58,391 nt of DNA. It comes from Lingula anatina. Its lineage: Eukaryota; Brachiopoda; Lingulata; Lingulida; Lingulidae. The notes beneath the pieces were generated by a model. It was not told the origin of the DNA. It worked only from the letters and a program-made list of their open reading frames with translations, and did not search any database. The position numbers were made by a program, and so were the translations under genes. Shown here in pieces: positions 12,605 through 23,259 of this stretch (the stretch's first letter is position 1; each line of letters begins with the position of its first letter). The stretch lies in contig NW_019773709.1 of NCBI RefSeq assembly GCF_001039355.2, positions 1 through 58,391 of the forward strand, in the 5' to 3' direction.

Positions 12605-14130
12605 CAAGCATGGAAGAGAAATGTTAAACTTATCTTATCGTTATTTGCTTTGAGATGGTGATCTGTACGTGTTCACCTTACCGATATATTATCACTTTAC
12701 GTATCTGTGAGTGAGCATTAGAAACTAAATGTTGTTATCTGTATAGCGTAAACAAACCTTTCGTTCAGGGAAAACGCGTCAAAATGTGCTTCTAAAACAG
12801 AAGTGAATATAACTCACGCATGTTAGCTTATTATGTTAAAACAGTTCACATGAATTAGTCTTGATAAAATTTAAGTGTTGATAATACTGCTTTGTCTTTC
12901 TCTGTTCACGTGAAGAGATAAGCCCCATCTGATTAACCTTGGACTCAAAAGGTTTGTGTTTGATACTGGAGTAGATAATTGTTGTCTCGTGTTTTAACCC
13001 ATGTGTTGCTTTTAAGGACAAGTTATCATACACGTATGCTCCATATGAAACGTCCCATGCGAAAATTTGTCTCATTTAACGTTCAGTTCTCAATCTATTC
13101 TAGAACATTTGGTGTATTTTTTTACAGTTCTAATGTTGTTCTGTAATGGATGTAAAAAAATCGAGAACTGTTTTTGGGAAGTCCTTCAGAATGTCCTAGG
13201 ACAGATTAAGAACATTTTTCAGTAAAAGAGAAAGACATTATGTTCAAAGACAGATAGAGAACCGTAAGTGAGCGTTACATGGGCCAAATTTTCGCAGGAC
13301 ATTTGATTAATTACAAGTATTTTGATAAAGAGAATATGCAAAGTAGTTATGTGCCATGGTATGAAACAGAAAACATCGGTAGCAAGATAAATTTATTGTG
13401 GGCGGCTCTTCGTGACAGTTTTTCAGACCTTAAAATAATATGTTTTTCGACATTTTATTATTGCCATTTTACACTCTCACACTGTATATTGCCTCTGATG
13501 TGGTACAATTCGCGCTACAGCATATGGAATACAAAAAGTAACTAGTAACTAGTAATACAACGTATGCGAAATAAGCAAAACAGATTCAAGTGCACCCAAA
13601 ACTAAGTTCAGCACGGACCCTTGATACCGTCCACTCACCGTGGAAGACCAACTTGTGGTTTCCCAGCCCAATATACAAACTTATCACCTGTCGCTGGCTC
13701 GGTTATAGCCTCCGTTTGTGATTGGTTTTATCGCTGTGATTGAGTTACGTACAATACCCTGTATGTCGCATGTTCATGTAATTGACCGTGGCTCTTAGGT
13801 TTTTTCTCGAAAATATCACTCACAATGACGCTTGTTGAAGTTTATCCAATATCCTTTTGAAAAAAAACTGCATCTTCAAGTTGTTAAAATGTTATCTGCA
13901 ACCTCATTTAAAACACGATAGCATTAACGGCATTTCTGGTGCTTTTAAACAATCTAAATGTTTTTAATTGTGATACTATTTTACCACATTGTTAATTTAT
14001 TAGAACTTGACCACTGAACAATTAACACTGGGGTCCTGTGGATATGTAATTATATTAATATTAATAAAGTCAACGTCAGCTTTCTGAATCTCGGGGTGAT
14101 GGGCCCATAACGAGCGTTTGTATGATTATA
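12605..14130. other. Intergenic stretch between the two vWA receptor genes
   Basis: About 1.5 kb without exons I can support. Short open frames on both strands (for example near 12836-13075 and 13279-13545) have no domain resemblance. The right end carries the promoter of the second receptor gene. Confidence 0.6.
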
Positions 14131-14134
14131 CTGC

Positions 14135-14142
14135 TATAAAAG
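14135..14142 (+). promoter_or_regulatory. TATA box of the second vWA receptor gene
   Basis: GCTATAAAAGCC matches the TATA consensus well and lies about 80 bases before the start codon at 14221. That would place transcription start near 14165-14170 with a leader of about 55 bases. Confidence 0.6.
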
Positions 14143-14220
14143 CCGATATGGTGACGAAACAAATCACAAATTTAAGATTTATTTGCGGCTTTGGGTGTTT
14201 GACAGCACTGGGCTGACAAA

Positions 14221-16236
14221 ATGAAGCCGTGGTATCTTATTGTTGCATTTTGGTGCTTTCATGTTTCCTGTTACGCAGGTAAGTTTACTATTACAAATTA
14301 ATAATAAATATGTTTTCTTATTGCAAGTTACATTCAAGAAATATACTGTCTTGATGATTTATGGATTTTCGAATGACAAACGCCTAGAGTAAAATTTTCA
14401 TCGATTATAATTCAACAAAAGGTTTCCATCTGTTTATATCACTAATGATGCCCTTTATGCTGTTGCCCTTTTCTTTCTTTTTTTTTTCGTAAGATCATTG
14501 CATTATATTCATTTTTAAGATACATATTTCAGGTGGTTATTCACAAACTGGCACATTCAACTGCAGTTGTGAAAATGGCGAAGGTGATATCGCTTTCCTG
14601 GTAGACGAATCAAGCAGTATTGATGAGAACAGTTTCAAAAAGATGCTTAGATTTTTGAACAGCATCACCGACTCATTGACCATCGGCAAAACCCAAACAC
14701 ATGTTGCATTAACACTCTTCAGCAATGGCTACAGAGACGCCTTTAGATGGACAGAAGACCACGGTAACGTTACAGAAGGAATAAGGCAAATTGTGCACAA
14801 AGGCGGTGCTACCGAAACGCATAAAGGATTATCTTATATTCGAACGAGTTTATTTAATCCGCGAAATGCACATTATAAAAACAATAGAGAACATGATGTG
14901 CCTAAAGTGGTTATTCTTCTCACTGACGGTGAATCAAGCAACAAAACTCAAACCATACGCGAGGCAGATTTAATTCGGGAGGATGGAATACAAATATACT
15001 GCATAGGAATTGGAAACACTACTATGGTCGACTTCAATGAACTTGCTTCCATTGCCAGCAAACCAAATGACACTCACGTATTTAGCGTACTGAACTTTGA
15101 TTCCCTTTCTGATATAGTGTGTGAAATCTCCAGCGCTCTTTGTCAAGGTTAGAATTTGGTTATACAACCCTAAAATCGCATACTGCAGCTGCACAATATA
15201 AAAATTGTCAGATTTGCCAAAGAATTAACTTCTAATTTACAAATAGCATTATTTCTAGTGTTTGGAGTAAGTTAACAAGTATTAGCATCAACTGCAATTG
15301 AGTGAAATATCGATAATTATGATAAACGGTGACAATGCTAAGGGCATTTTTACTTTTCTGTGCGATTGCCTGCTCGTTTAGCATAGATTCTGTTAAAATG
15401 CCAAATTAACTGAGTGGCTTTGCAGATCATGTCAGTCAGTAGCCATAAATCGCTCCAAAATAAACATGATACAAAACTATCCACGAGCAACATATTTAAT
15501 CCTAATTTTCCTGACAATTGCAGCTGTGGGCGGAAGCGATTTGACAACAACGGATGCCGCCTCAATAACAACGGCTTTCGAAACCAAAGTCTTAGAAGTG
15601 ACGCCGGCAGAAACAGGAACAACAAGTGGATTTAAGTCTCCTCGTGAACGTATCACCACTGAGGTGAAATCGAACCAAAGTGCCCAAGCGAGGATTGGGA
15701 CCGATGACAAGGGCCACTTTCTTGAAGACGAAACGACCTTAATTATTTTCTCCGTGAGCACTGGTTTCGCCGTGCTGCTGTCCTGCTGCTGCTGCGGTTT
15801 CCTTGTTCTGCTATTTTGCTGTAAAGAAAAAAAGAAGACTGGCGTGGCGACTGAACCTAGCTCTGATGAGGAGACGAGAATTACTTCAAACATCACCTTG
15901 AATCTTCAGGCAGCCGATTCCGGGGAATACACTTTGTCTGGTGTACAAAGGAACGCGTCTGTCACCTCCACCTCCAAACAGGGGGACAAGATCACCGGAC
16001 AGATGGTACCAATGAAACCAACAGCCAAGGGCACATACGTCACCGACGACGGGTTGGAAATTGTCGATTTTAACGACTTCTGCTCCACTCCCCCAACTTA
16101 TTCCGTTGCCCTGCAGTATCACGTGACCGTCCACAAGGACAACGCCGCGCCACGTGACAGCAAGACGAAAAACATTTCGAAAGCAGACGACAAGAAAAGA
16201 GAAGAGTTAAATAAAATGAATCTTTATGAAATATAA
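14221..16236 (+). CDS. Short vWA receptor with PPxY cytoplasmic tail
   Basis: Three exons (14221-14278, 14533-15147, 15524-16236) join in phase 1 into 461 aa. Residues 1-19 are a signal peptide (MKPWYLIVAFWCFHVSCYA). A Cys pair (30, 32) precedes one vWA domain at about 38-220 with a complete MIDAS (DESSS 44-48, GGATETH, LLTDG). A short Thr-rich stalk leads to a membrane span at about 296-324 that contains a CCCC run, then a Lys-rich stop-transfer and a tail of about 135 residues with PPTY at 414-417. Tail, exon phases and domain match the larger gene upstream, so the two are paralogues, but this one lacks the second vWA, the long mucin stalk, the IgGFc-like region and the Ca-loops. The adjacent Cys residues next to the membrane could be palmitoylated. 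Confidence 0.88.
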
Positions 16237-16271
16237 CACTTGCGATTGCATAATGATATGATAAAGTTCCT

Positions 16272-16274
<3 letters not shown>

Positions 16275-16310
<36 letters not shown>

Positions 16311-16311
16311 T
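16275..16311. repeat. (ATT)n microsatellite
   Basis: About twelve ATT units in the 3' flank of the second receptor gene. Confidence 0.9.
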
Positions 16312-18240
16312 GTGCATGTGCCAAGTTGTGAAAAAAAGCACCCTGCTTTGCTGGATGAGCTTCATTGTCAAGCATTAGCATTCAGCTCCGTTCATTCGTG
16401 ACACACCTTAGCTTGCTTTTTCGGCTTAAAATGTACCTTTAAAGACGGCCCATCGTTTTTGTCCAAGGTCACAACAGTCAATATTTAAGTGCCATTTAAG
16501 AGGCCCATATTTCATTTACTTTATAGATGGTGATCAAGCACATGCTCTGGCATAAACCCCTTTGTGTTCATTTTCCCTTTGCTTACTGTTTTTTTTTCCA
16601 AAGACGATGGATGATGTTTTAACTCCTATAAATTAAGGATTAAACTTAAATTTATACAAGAATTCTTTATCAGTGTATGAATTTCCTCACTCCTTTGCCT
16701 TCTGTACATTTACTGTCGAGCATGCTTGCAAAATCACAAATAACACTTTGGATTTCTAGATTTTAGGTGAAATCCGAGTAGATCAATCCTAAAATAATTC
16801 CTATCTAGATTGTTAGAAAGGTATATGCTGTCGGTCCCAGCAACTTCACACTTACGAAGTTGCATGATCGAAAAATAATTTAAATGGCGGTCCCCCCCCC
16901 CCCCACCCTCTTCACTGTCCCTGCTTTGGTGACATTGTCAACGTGGAGATGTTATCACTCGCATTTGACAGTACTTCCAGTAGATACTAGCAGTGTGTGA
17001 TAAGGAAGGCAAATACGACATATGACAGACAACTTGAAGAGATACTACTGTTGACACCAGTTTGATACGTGACGCCGCAGTATCCAGTTTGTCGTGGTTA
17101 TTATGGTACAGATTCGAGCTGGTATAATACATAGAATAAATCAGTCGCAAAAACGTTGATGTCATCTTTGTGAAGGGGTCTGAGCAGGGGAATACTGGCC
17201 CCGATTTGTTTTGCTCATTTTTTGCCAATTTGGTTTTATTCGTAAGCTCAATCCTCCAGAATGACAAACCATTATTGCCATGAATAATTTTTTATTTATT
17301 TTTTCTCTGTTTATTTATGATCAAAATAAAACAAAAAGGTAGTAAATGTAGACTTTCATAAGTTGCCCCTTACACGTTTGTAAGTAATTCTCACCCTTAA
17401 TTATAAAAACATTGACTTACTTCTATATAATTACAGCCTGCAGATTGTAAAATGTCTATGAGCTGCATCGAATGTATCACATCTCAAGCAAAAGCAAACT
17501 AGTAAAATGTCATTTACTAGATAACAGCGTTTTAGGCATAATCCTTGGAGAGAAGTAAATAACAACTTCGTGAAATCCTTCGGATTTTCTCAAAAATAAA
17601 GCTTTTTAACGATTAAACTGTCTCGCTGGCATTTGCAGCGCGGGACGGCGTCGTGAGACCAACCCCCGGCTTTGTTACCCACGTCTGCCTCAGTATTCAT
17701 CTTAAGTAGGTGGCCCAAGCTGCATGTGGACTGATGAAGGGACGTGACAGACATATCACCGCTTCTCTCTTCTCTTAGCTTCGTCTTCTCCTGAGAGGCC
17801 ATTCGCCACTTTGCGTTTCTCTTAGCTTTGTCTTCTCTTGAGAGGTCATTTAAAAACAGACTTTATAAGATGCAGAAGTTGCTGTGGCACTGATCGCGTA
17901 GTAGTTGTTGGCTTCGGTGTGGTGGACGTGGTAGTTGAGGGCATGGTTATGAAGGTCTCGTTCATCTTAAGAGCACCTTGTATAAAGCTATTGTTTCGAA
18001 ACTTTTCCACCTGTTTTTGCTGAAATGTAACAAAATATGTAATCAATGCGGTTTTTAACAGGAAGTAGACGAAAAACAATTTTAATATAAGTGGGTGATT
18101 GACAAACAGGCAGGCAGAGACGATGAAAAAGAGAGGAAAAAAAAAAAGAAAAAACACAAAGGTAGTTCGTGATCAAATCTATACACGTACTCGTGTTTGA
18201 ATTCTAAAAATTAAGGCTCTTTTCTAGTGAAACTGTCGTT
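16312..18240. other. Intergenic stretch between the second receptor and the glycosyltransferase gene
   Basis: Contains a C-homopolymer (16891-16905) and an imperfect direct repeat of about 35 bases (17768-17804 and 17815-17850). Two minus-strand open frames are present. The one at 16938-17267 has no recognised domain. The one at 17846-18157 has an acceptor-like site near 18020 and a Thr-rich stretch (TTTSTTPKPTTTT), so it could be a stray terminal exon, but I cannot link it to anything. Confidence 0.5.
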
Positions 18241-18247
18241 CAAAGTA

Positions 18248-18452
18248 TATGGATCAAACGTCGTGGTGACTCTTGGTGAATGCAAGATTTACAAATTTTA
18301 ATTTAAAACACGCCTCCTCCTGGCTTTGAATAGAATACAGAATAACCTGGTAATTATACGGGTGCGAGGCAAACGAGAGGAGGCGTGTTGACCCACTAAT
18401 CTGATTGCATTCAGCAAGAGTCCCCGCGGAGTTGGATCGATCTACGTAGTAC
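18248..18452. mobile_element. Foldback miniature element, copy A (3' flank of the glycosyltransferase gene)
   Basis: The two halves are imperfect inverted repeats. The left half carries GGTGACTCTTGGTGAATGCA and, further in, ACACGCCTCCTCC. The reverse complement of the right half carries GGGGACTCTTGCTGAATGCA and ACACGCCTCCTC. A related element lies at 22514-22693. The right end is only about 18 bases from the stop codon of the glycosyltransferase gene, so the element probably supplies part of its 3' UTR. Confidence 0.6.
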
Positions 18453-18469
18453 GATAGTTTCATTGTAAA

Positions 18470-21400
18470 TTAGCCCTTAATTACCATAAAAATTCCCTTT
18501 TCATCCAGGTCTACTTCGATTCGTGTGTACAATGGAAGTTGTTCCACTCTGAGCACAGAGTATTTCCCAGCCAGACTGTTTAAACCATCGGTTGAAAACC
18601 TCGTCTTGGCTGTGGCTAAAAGTTTAATCCTGTAATAAAGGTGAAACTTGTCATTTTGCTGATGTCTTTTTATGTAGAATGCTGGAAGAAAACATTGGCC
18701 TTTGATATACTTATGTGTGCATTGTCTTCTATGAAATAGCAAATGCTGAATAAAAATCTTCCAAATAAATGCACACTTGCACTGATCCAACAAAAATCAA
18801 CTGCATTTTTGATAAGCATAAATTATAACAAGCGTCAAATTATATCAAGTCAAAACGCAAAACGTTGCTTTACATTTCGGCTACAACGTAATACCGTTGT
18901 TTACGTTTGAGGCGGTGGGGTGCAAGAAGGGCACACGGTCATATATACAAAATTATAGTCAACTAGATAGCCTATTCATAGACATCCGCCAAGGCAGCTC
19001 AATCAACAGGTCGCGCTGCTATTGATTGTGTTAGTTGTCCGATCGCAATGAGCGTTGAAGCAAAAAAGGGCAGAGCTAATGACGCACGCTTGACAGAAAA
19101 GATAATGATAAATATACGCAAACGACCCCTGTGCAAATAGGGTGGATGGGAAATCTTTTTTACCATTTCTTAGATATCCTGAAAATTTTATCGAAATTCA
19201 TCCATGACTTTAGACAAACGGGGGTGAGAACATATAGGGCCTAACCTCCACTTGGAGGAGGGAAACATATCTGTATCGGTCGAGCACAAAGGAGGTTCCC
19301 ACTGGCAGACATGGCATATATCACTTACCGAAGGGGATTTACAGGGTTACTTTTTTCTCGCTTGTGTTTAATCATTTTATATCTTCCTATCTCTCCGGGA
19401 ACTCTACTTAACCCTGGTGCGCCTTTACTTCGTATTCTGGAAGAAAACAACAGGCATTAATGTAGGCATATCTTACTTGAAAATTAAGAAGAAAAAAATT
19501 AATAAACAGATTTTCGTTGATAAGAACCGATTCTATTATATTGAGACCATAATGATCTACATTGATTAATTTCTTTCAAGTGTATGATATTCATACTTAT
19601 TGCGGTAATAAAAGTTATGCCCCAATTCAATTGCATGAATACAGCTAAATAAAGAAGCTTAAAATAAACAGCACAAGTTCAATATGGTCATAGCTTTAAA
19701 ATTATCCATTTAAGAAACACAGCAGATAAAGCATGAACAGAGTAAAATGGAAATAAAACGGGATCTGGAACCGGAACTGTGTTGAGGAGGAGGGGGGGGG
19801 GGATTAGGGTCATACATGCCAAGGTGTGGGTTTTCACATAATTTTCACCCCAAGTACTGGTAGTTCTTACTTCAATACTAACGAGAGATGTATGGCAACA
19901 AGACTTTCTTGCCCTCAATATACTTGTTAACTTGGTCACGTATAAAATGACGTGTTAGCTGAATAAGAGGCGGGTCTAAGCTGCACCAAGGACTCAATAC
20001 TGAATACAGACTCCTAGCTGCGCATGAGCCATTATGTAAGCACTATATCGTTATGTATTATTAACAGTTTCAGACTACCCCCACCTCAGGCGTGTTTTTA
20101 TCGTCTCTTTTGTATTGACAGAATAAACAGCATAATTTTTGGAAAAATGGTCCGACTTAGCCTTTTTTCGAACTCGACCTGTACTTAAAGAACATCCATC
20201 AATCTCTGAAAGTGCACGGCGACGGCGCCGATAGACGCGGGTGGTGCCTACCCTCTACCAGGATCGCAGTTATTATTGTGGACATTTTTGGCTGAAGCGA
20301 CATCAGGCCAAAATGACTGTCTATTTATTTAGAGACAAATCTGTGAATATCTGTAGAAAATCAATCTGTCGCCCTGGTAGAGGGTAGGTGGTGACGATAT
20401 GTGCGATATGTACAGGTATATGCATATACAGGTATATGTGTATATGCACTACGTGCCTGTACAAAAAACAAAGCGAACCCGCTGGATCTTGCCTGTCATT
20501 GTATCCTCATTAGTATAACTTATTATTGCTTAAACGTGAAGCTGTTTAGGTAATGCAAACGATGTAATGCTCTGTGGTACTGTATCGTGTCCCGCATAAA
20601 ATAAATCTATTGATTCCTTTAAATAATTCAAATTCACTTTAGGAAAAAGCATCCGCTTGGTCTACAAATATATATCACGTTTTGAAGAATGACTGCTTGA
20701 AAAAGGCGACATAGGTAACAAAGTCGATCTACATAACTTCATATATAAAAGGAATCAATGCGTTCCATTAATTTATTCAGATTAATTTTTGAAAAAGAAA
20801 GCATTTTGGCTATGATCAAAATTAACAAGTACTGCGTTTTCCAGAGTGACTACTTGTAGAAGCATGGAGACAGGGACGAGTAAATGGTAATTAGAAAATT
20901 TTTAACGTTCATTGCTGCTTGCTGTATAGCCATAGCATGCTGCAATAAAATAGAACTTTTGCTTATCAATACCTTGCAGACATATCATCGTCCTCGCCGC
21001 CCCAACCGAAGTAGAGGTTAGGGTAGCCGTTAACCCTGTGCATGTGCTCTTTGGTCAGCGCAGTCACACCGCCAAAAATGTACGAGTATTGAGGTCTGGA
21101 AATATGGAGACAAAAACGTCTTTTTAAGAAAACAAAGCAAAATGAATTATAATCGAAGAAGACAAATGACAGAGTTCCGAATTCTACGCCGATAGTTTTC
21201 TAATAATATATCTCTTTCCTTTTCTTAGAATCAAATGTAAAATCCAAGCTTAAACGTTCTTGTTCATGTAAAAGCTGGAGAATAGAAAAAATCCCCACCT
21301 CCCTCTTACTTATTTGTATTCACCCGTGACTTCTTCCTATTTATGTGTTATATGTCTCTTACTTGTAGTTAAACTTGTCAATAAGGACAGACATGTGCCT

Positions 21401-23259
21401 CGGCTTTGCGGGGCAACTATACATATTCAGCTCGTTTTCCGCTATCAGGTCTACGTCATGGAAAATAAAGCAGTCGTAATCCTCGATTTTTCCTGCCTCT
21501 ACAAACCCTACGTTCATCAACATTGCACGGTTAAAGTGGAACCCAACACGCTGAAAGTGAAAAGAAATAAACTTTCAGAGTTTAGCCTAAAAACTGGAGT
21601 CAAAGATAAAGCGATTTTTTTCATTCACATCGTAGTTTTCTCACATTTGTAAAATGATGGCTTTTACCTTTTCCAAGTGTCGTCTTATCGGTCACATTTA
21701 AAAGAAAAAGTACTCTGAGATTAACATGCCAATTTAACTGATATCCCTCAGTACAAAATCAAGTTTGCAAACTCGAAAGGCATTTTTAGTACGAAGCAAT
21801 AAAATGATAATAATATTTGGTCTAGACTCGGGGATACGTCCTCTTCACCTTTCACTTTTATTTCACCAAAAAGGCAAATACACTATTTCTATATAATAAT
21901 GTGATTACTAAAAAATGTAGTGATGTTTTCAAGACCAATTTATAAAAGTTATAAAAGAATTAATTTTAAAATTAATAAGATTTATAAAAGAATAAAATTT
22001 ATAAAAGAAGCTACCGGACCAACCTGATCAATTATATATATTCCGTAATTCAACTGTTGTTTCTGGAGAAGTGGATGCATGTTGTTAAGAAATACCCGTA
22101 ACTGTTCGTAGCGCTCTCTGAACGGAATAATTATTGCCACATGGGTCCGTGGAACGCAGTCTTTAGGCTTCCAGCGTCCGCCAGGAAGAATGCCGCTACT
22201 AGTACCACTGAATTTTTGGTGCAGGTCTTCCCAAGATGGCGGCATCATGTTGACCACCCTGCGTCCCTCTACAGGTGAGAAAATGTATTATTTTTTCTAG
22301 CTGACATATATTGTTGGTTTCAATGTTTACATCTGTTGGTAAGTATAGCATCATTAAGATGTAATGACAATCAAATCATACAATTTATTTTCTTAGTGTT
22401 TCATTCATGAGTTTTGGCGTATTTTTCTTTTGTGTACGCTATACATGTATGTTCTTTTTTAGTACATAATATAGATATAATATAGAAACTTCAAGGGCTC
22501 ATACTCAATAAAACAATCGATTTACGTAGATTGACTCAGCGGGACTCTCACTGAATGCAAACAGATTACCAGATTAGGACCCCTCATCTTGTTTCCATTC
22601 TACTCAACGGCATGAGGATGCGTGCTGATACTTTAATCTGATTTCATTCAGCGAAAGTCCCCTTGATGTTGGACCGACTTAAGTAGATCGACAGTTGCAT
22701 TGACATTCTATTGCATTGCATTGATGGTCCCTTAAAGAGAACACTCACCAAGTCCTGCAGGCAACTCCCCACACCTTCCGTCCCAACTGGTGCTTGGCCC
22801 TTCTGTCGTGGTAAAGTTTGTCCCGGCCGTGGATGATGATATTCCAGTTGGTTTAACTGTCTTCAATTTAGCGTCAGGAGGTTTTGATGTCGTGGTTAAC
22901 GGTGTAGTTGACTTAATTGATTGCGGTGATGTTGTTGGTGAAGGTATTGAAGTTGATGTTGATGATGGCAAGGCGGATGTTAATACAGAGGCACTGGTGG
23001 ACGCTAATGGTGATGATGATGATGATGATGAAGATGATGATGGAAGAGGAGAAGATACCAGTAATCGTCCTACTATGCCAAAGGGTGTATCACTTGATGT
23101 TGGGTCAAAATTCCTTTTAAATGTCACTGTCGATGATTTCACGTATGTGAAATAGAGACTTACTGTAAATTGAGACAGCAAAAGTATAGAAACCGAAACA
23201 ATCAAGTATCTCAGACATTTTCGCTGGTCTACATGAATCCGCGGTGGTCGCGTCGCCAT
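18470..23259 (-). CDS. B4GALT-like: Beta-1,4-galactosyltransferase-family enzyme, predicted beta-1,4-GalNAc transferase
   Basis: Six minus-strand exons (23259-22749, 22268-22024, 21550-21363, 21095-20973, 19436-19329, 18629-18470) join in frame into 444 aa. It is a type II Golgi protein: cytoplasmic head, membrane anchor at about 19-40, Ser/Thr-rich stem to about 165, then the GT7 catalytic domain. Visible motifs are HVAIIIPFRERYEQL, FNRAMLMNVGF, DVD (284-286, metal site), FGGVTALTK, GWGGEDDD (345-352), a Met and His in YKMIKHKRE at the usual metal-ligand spacing, and the C-terminal block LNSL...PLYTRIEVDL. The residue before FGGV is Ile (321), where vertebrate galactosyltransferases have Tyr. 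In this family that position selects UDP-Gal (Tyr) or UDP-GalNAc (Ile/Leu), so GalNAc transfer to GlcNAc is predicted. The length is ordinary for the family apart from a long stem. Confidence 0.92.
20229..20395. repeat. Nested inverted repeat in a glycosyltransferase intron
   Basis: A 16-base arm CCTACCCTCTACCAGG (20247-20262) returns as its exact reverse complement at 20373-20388. Between them a second imperfect inverted pair (CATTTTTGGCTGA and TCAGGCCAAAATG) can fold. The whole 160-base stretch could be a small foldback element. No target duplication is evident. Confidence 0.6.
22514..22693. mobile_element. Foldback miniature element, copy B (intron 1 of the glycosyltransferase gene)
   Basis: The left arm (ATCGATTTACGTAGATTGAC, then GGGACTCTCACTGAATGCAA) mirrors the right arm, whose reverse complement includes GTCGATCTACTTAAGTCGG and GGGGACTTTCGCTGAATGAA. 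Terminal arms of about 55 bases enclose only about 65 bases. It belongs to the same family as the element at 18248-18452. The exact ends and target duplication are unclear. Confidence 0.6.

Noticed and set aside
16938-17267. 109-codon minus-strand frame
   Set aside because: Briefly considered as a sulfotransferase exon, but no binding motif or splice-consistent neighbour could be found.
17846-18157. 103-codon minus-strand frame with Thr-rich stretch downstream of the glycosyltransferase
   Set aside because: Resembles a stem region and has an acceptor-like site, but there is no catalytic exon after it and the glycosyltransferase gene already has its own stop.
22790-23155. Plus-strand Asp/Val-rich frame with poly-Asp
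   Set aside because: Antisense of the Ser/Thr-rich stem of the glycosyltransferase, produced by a TCA/ATC-type run.
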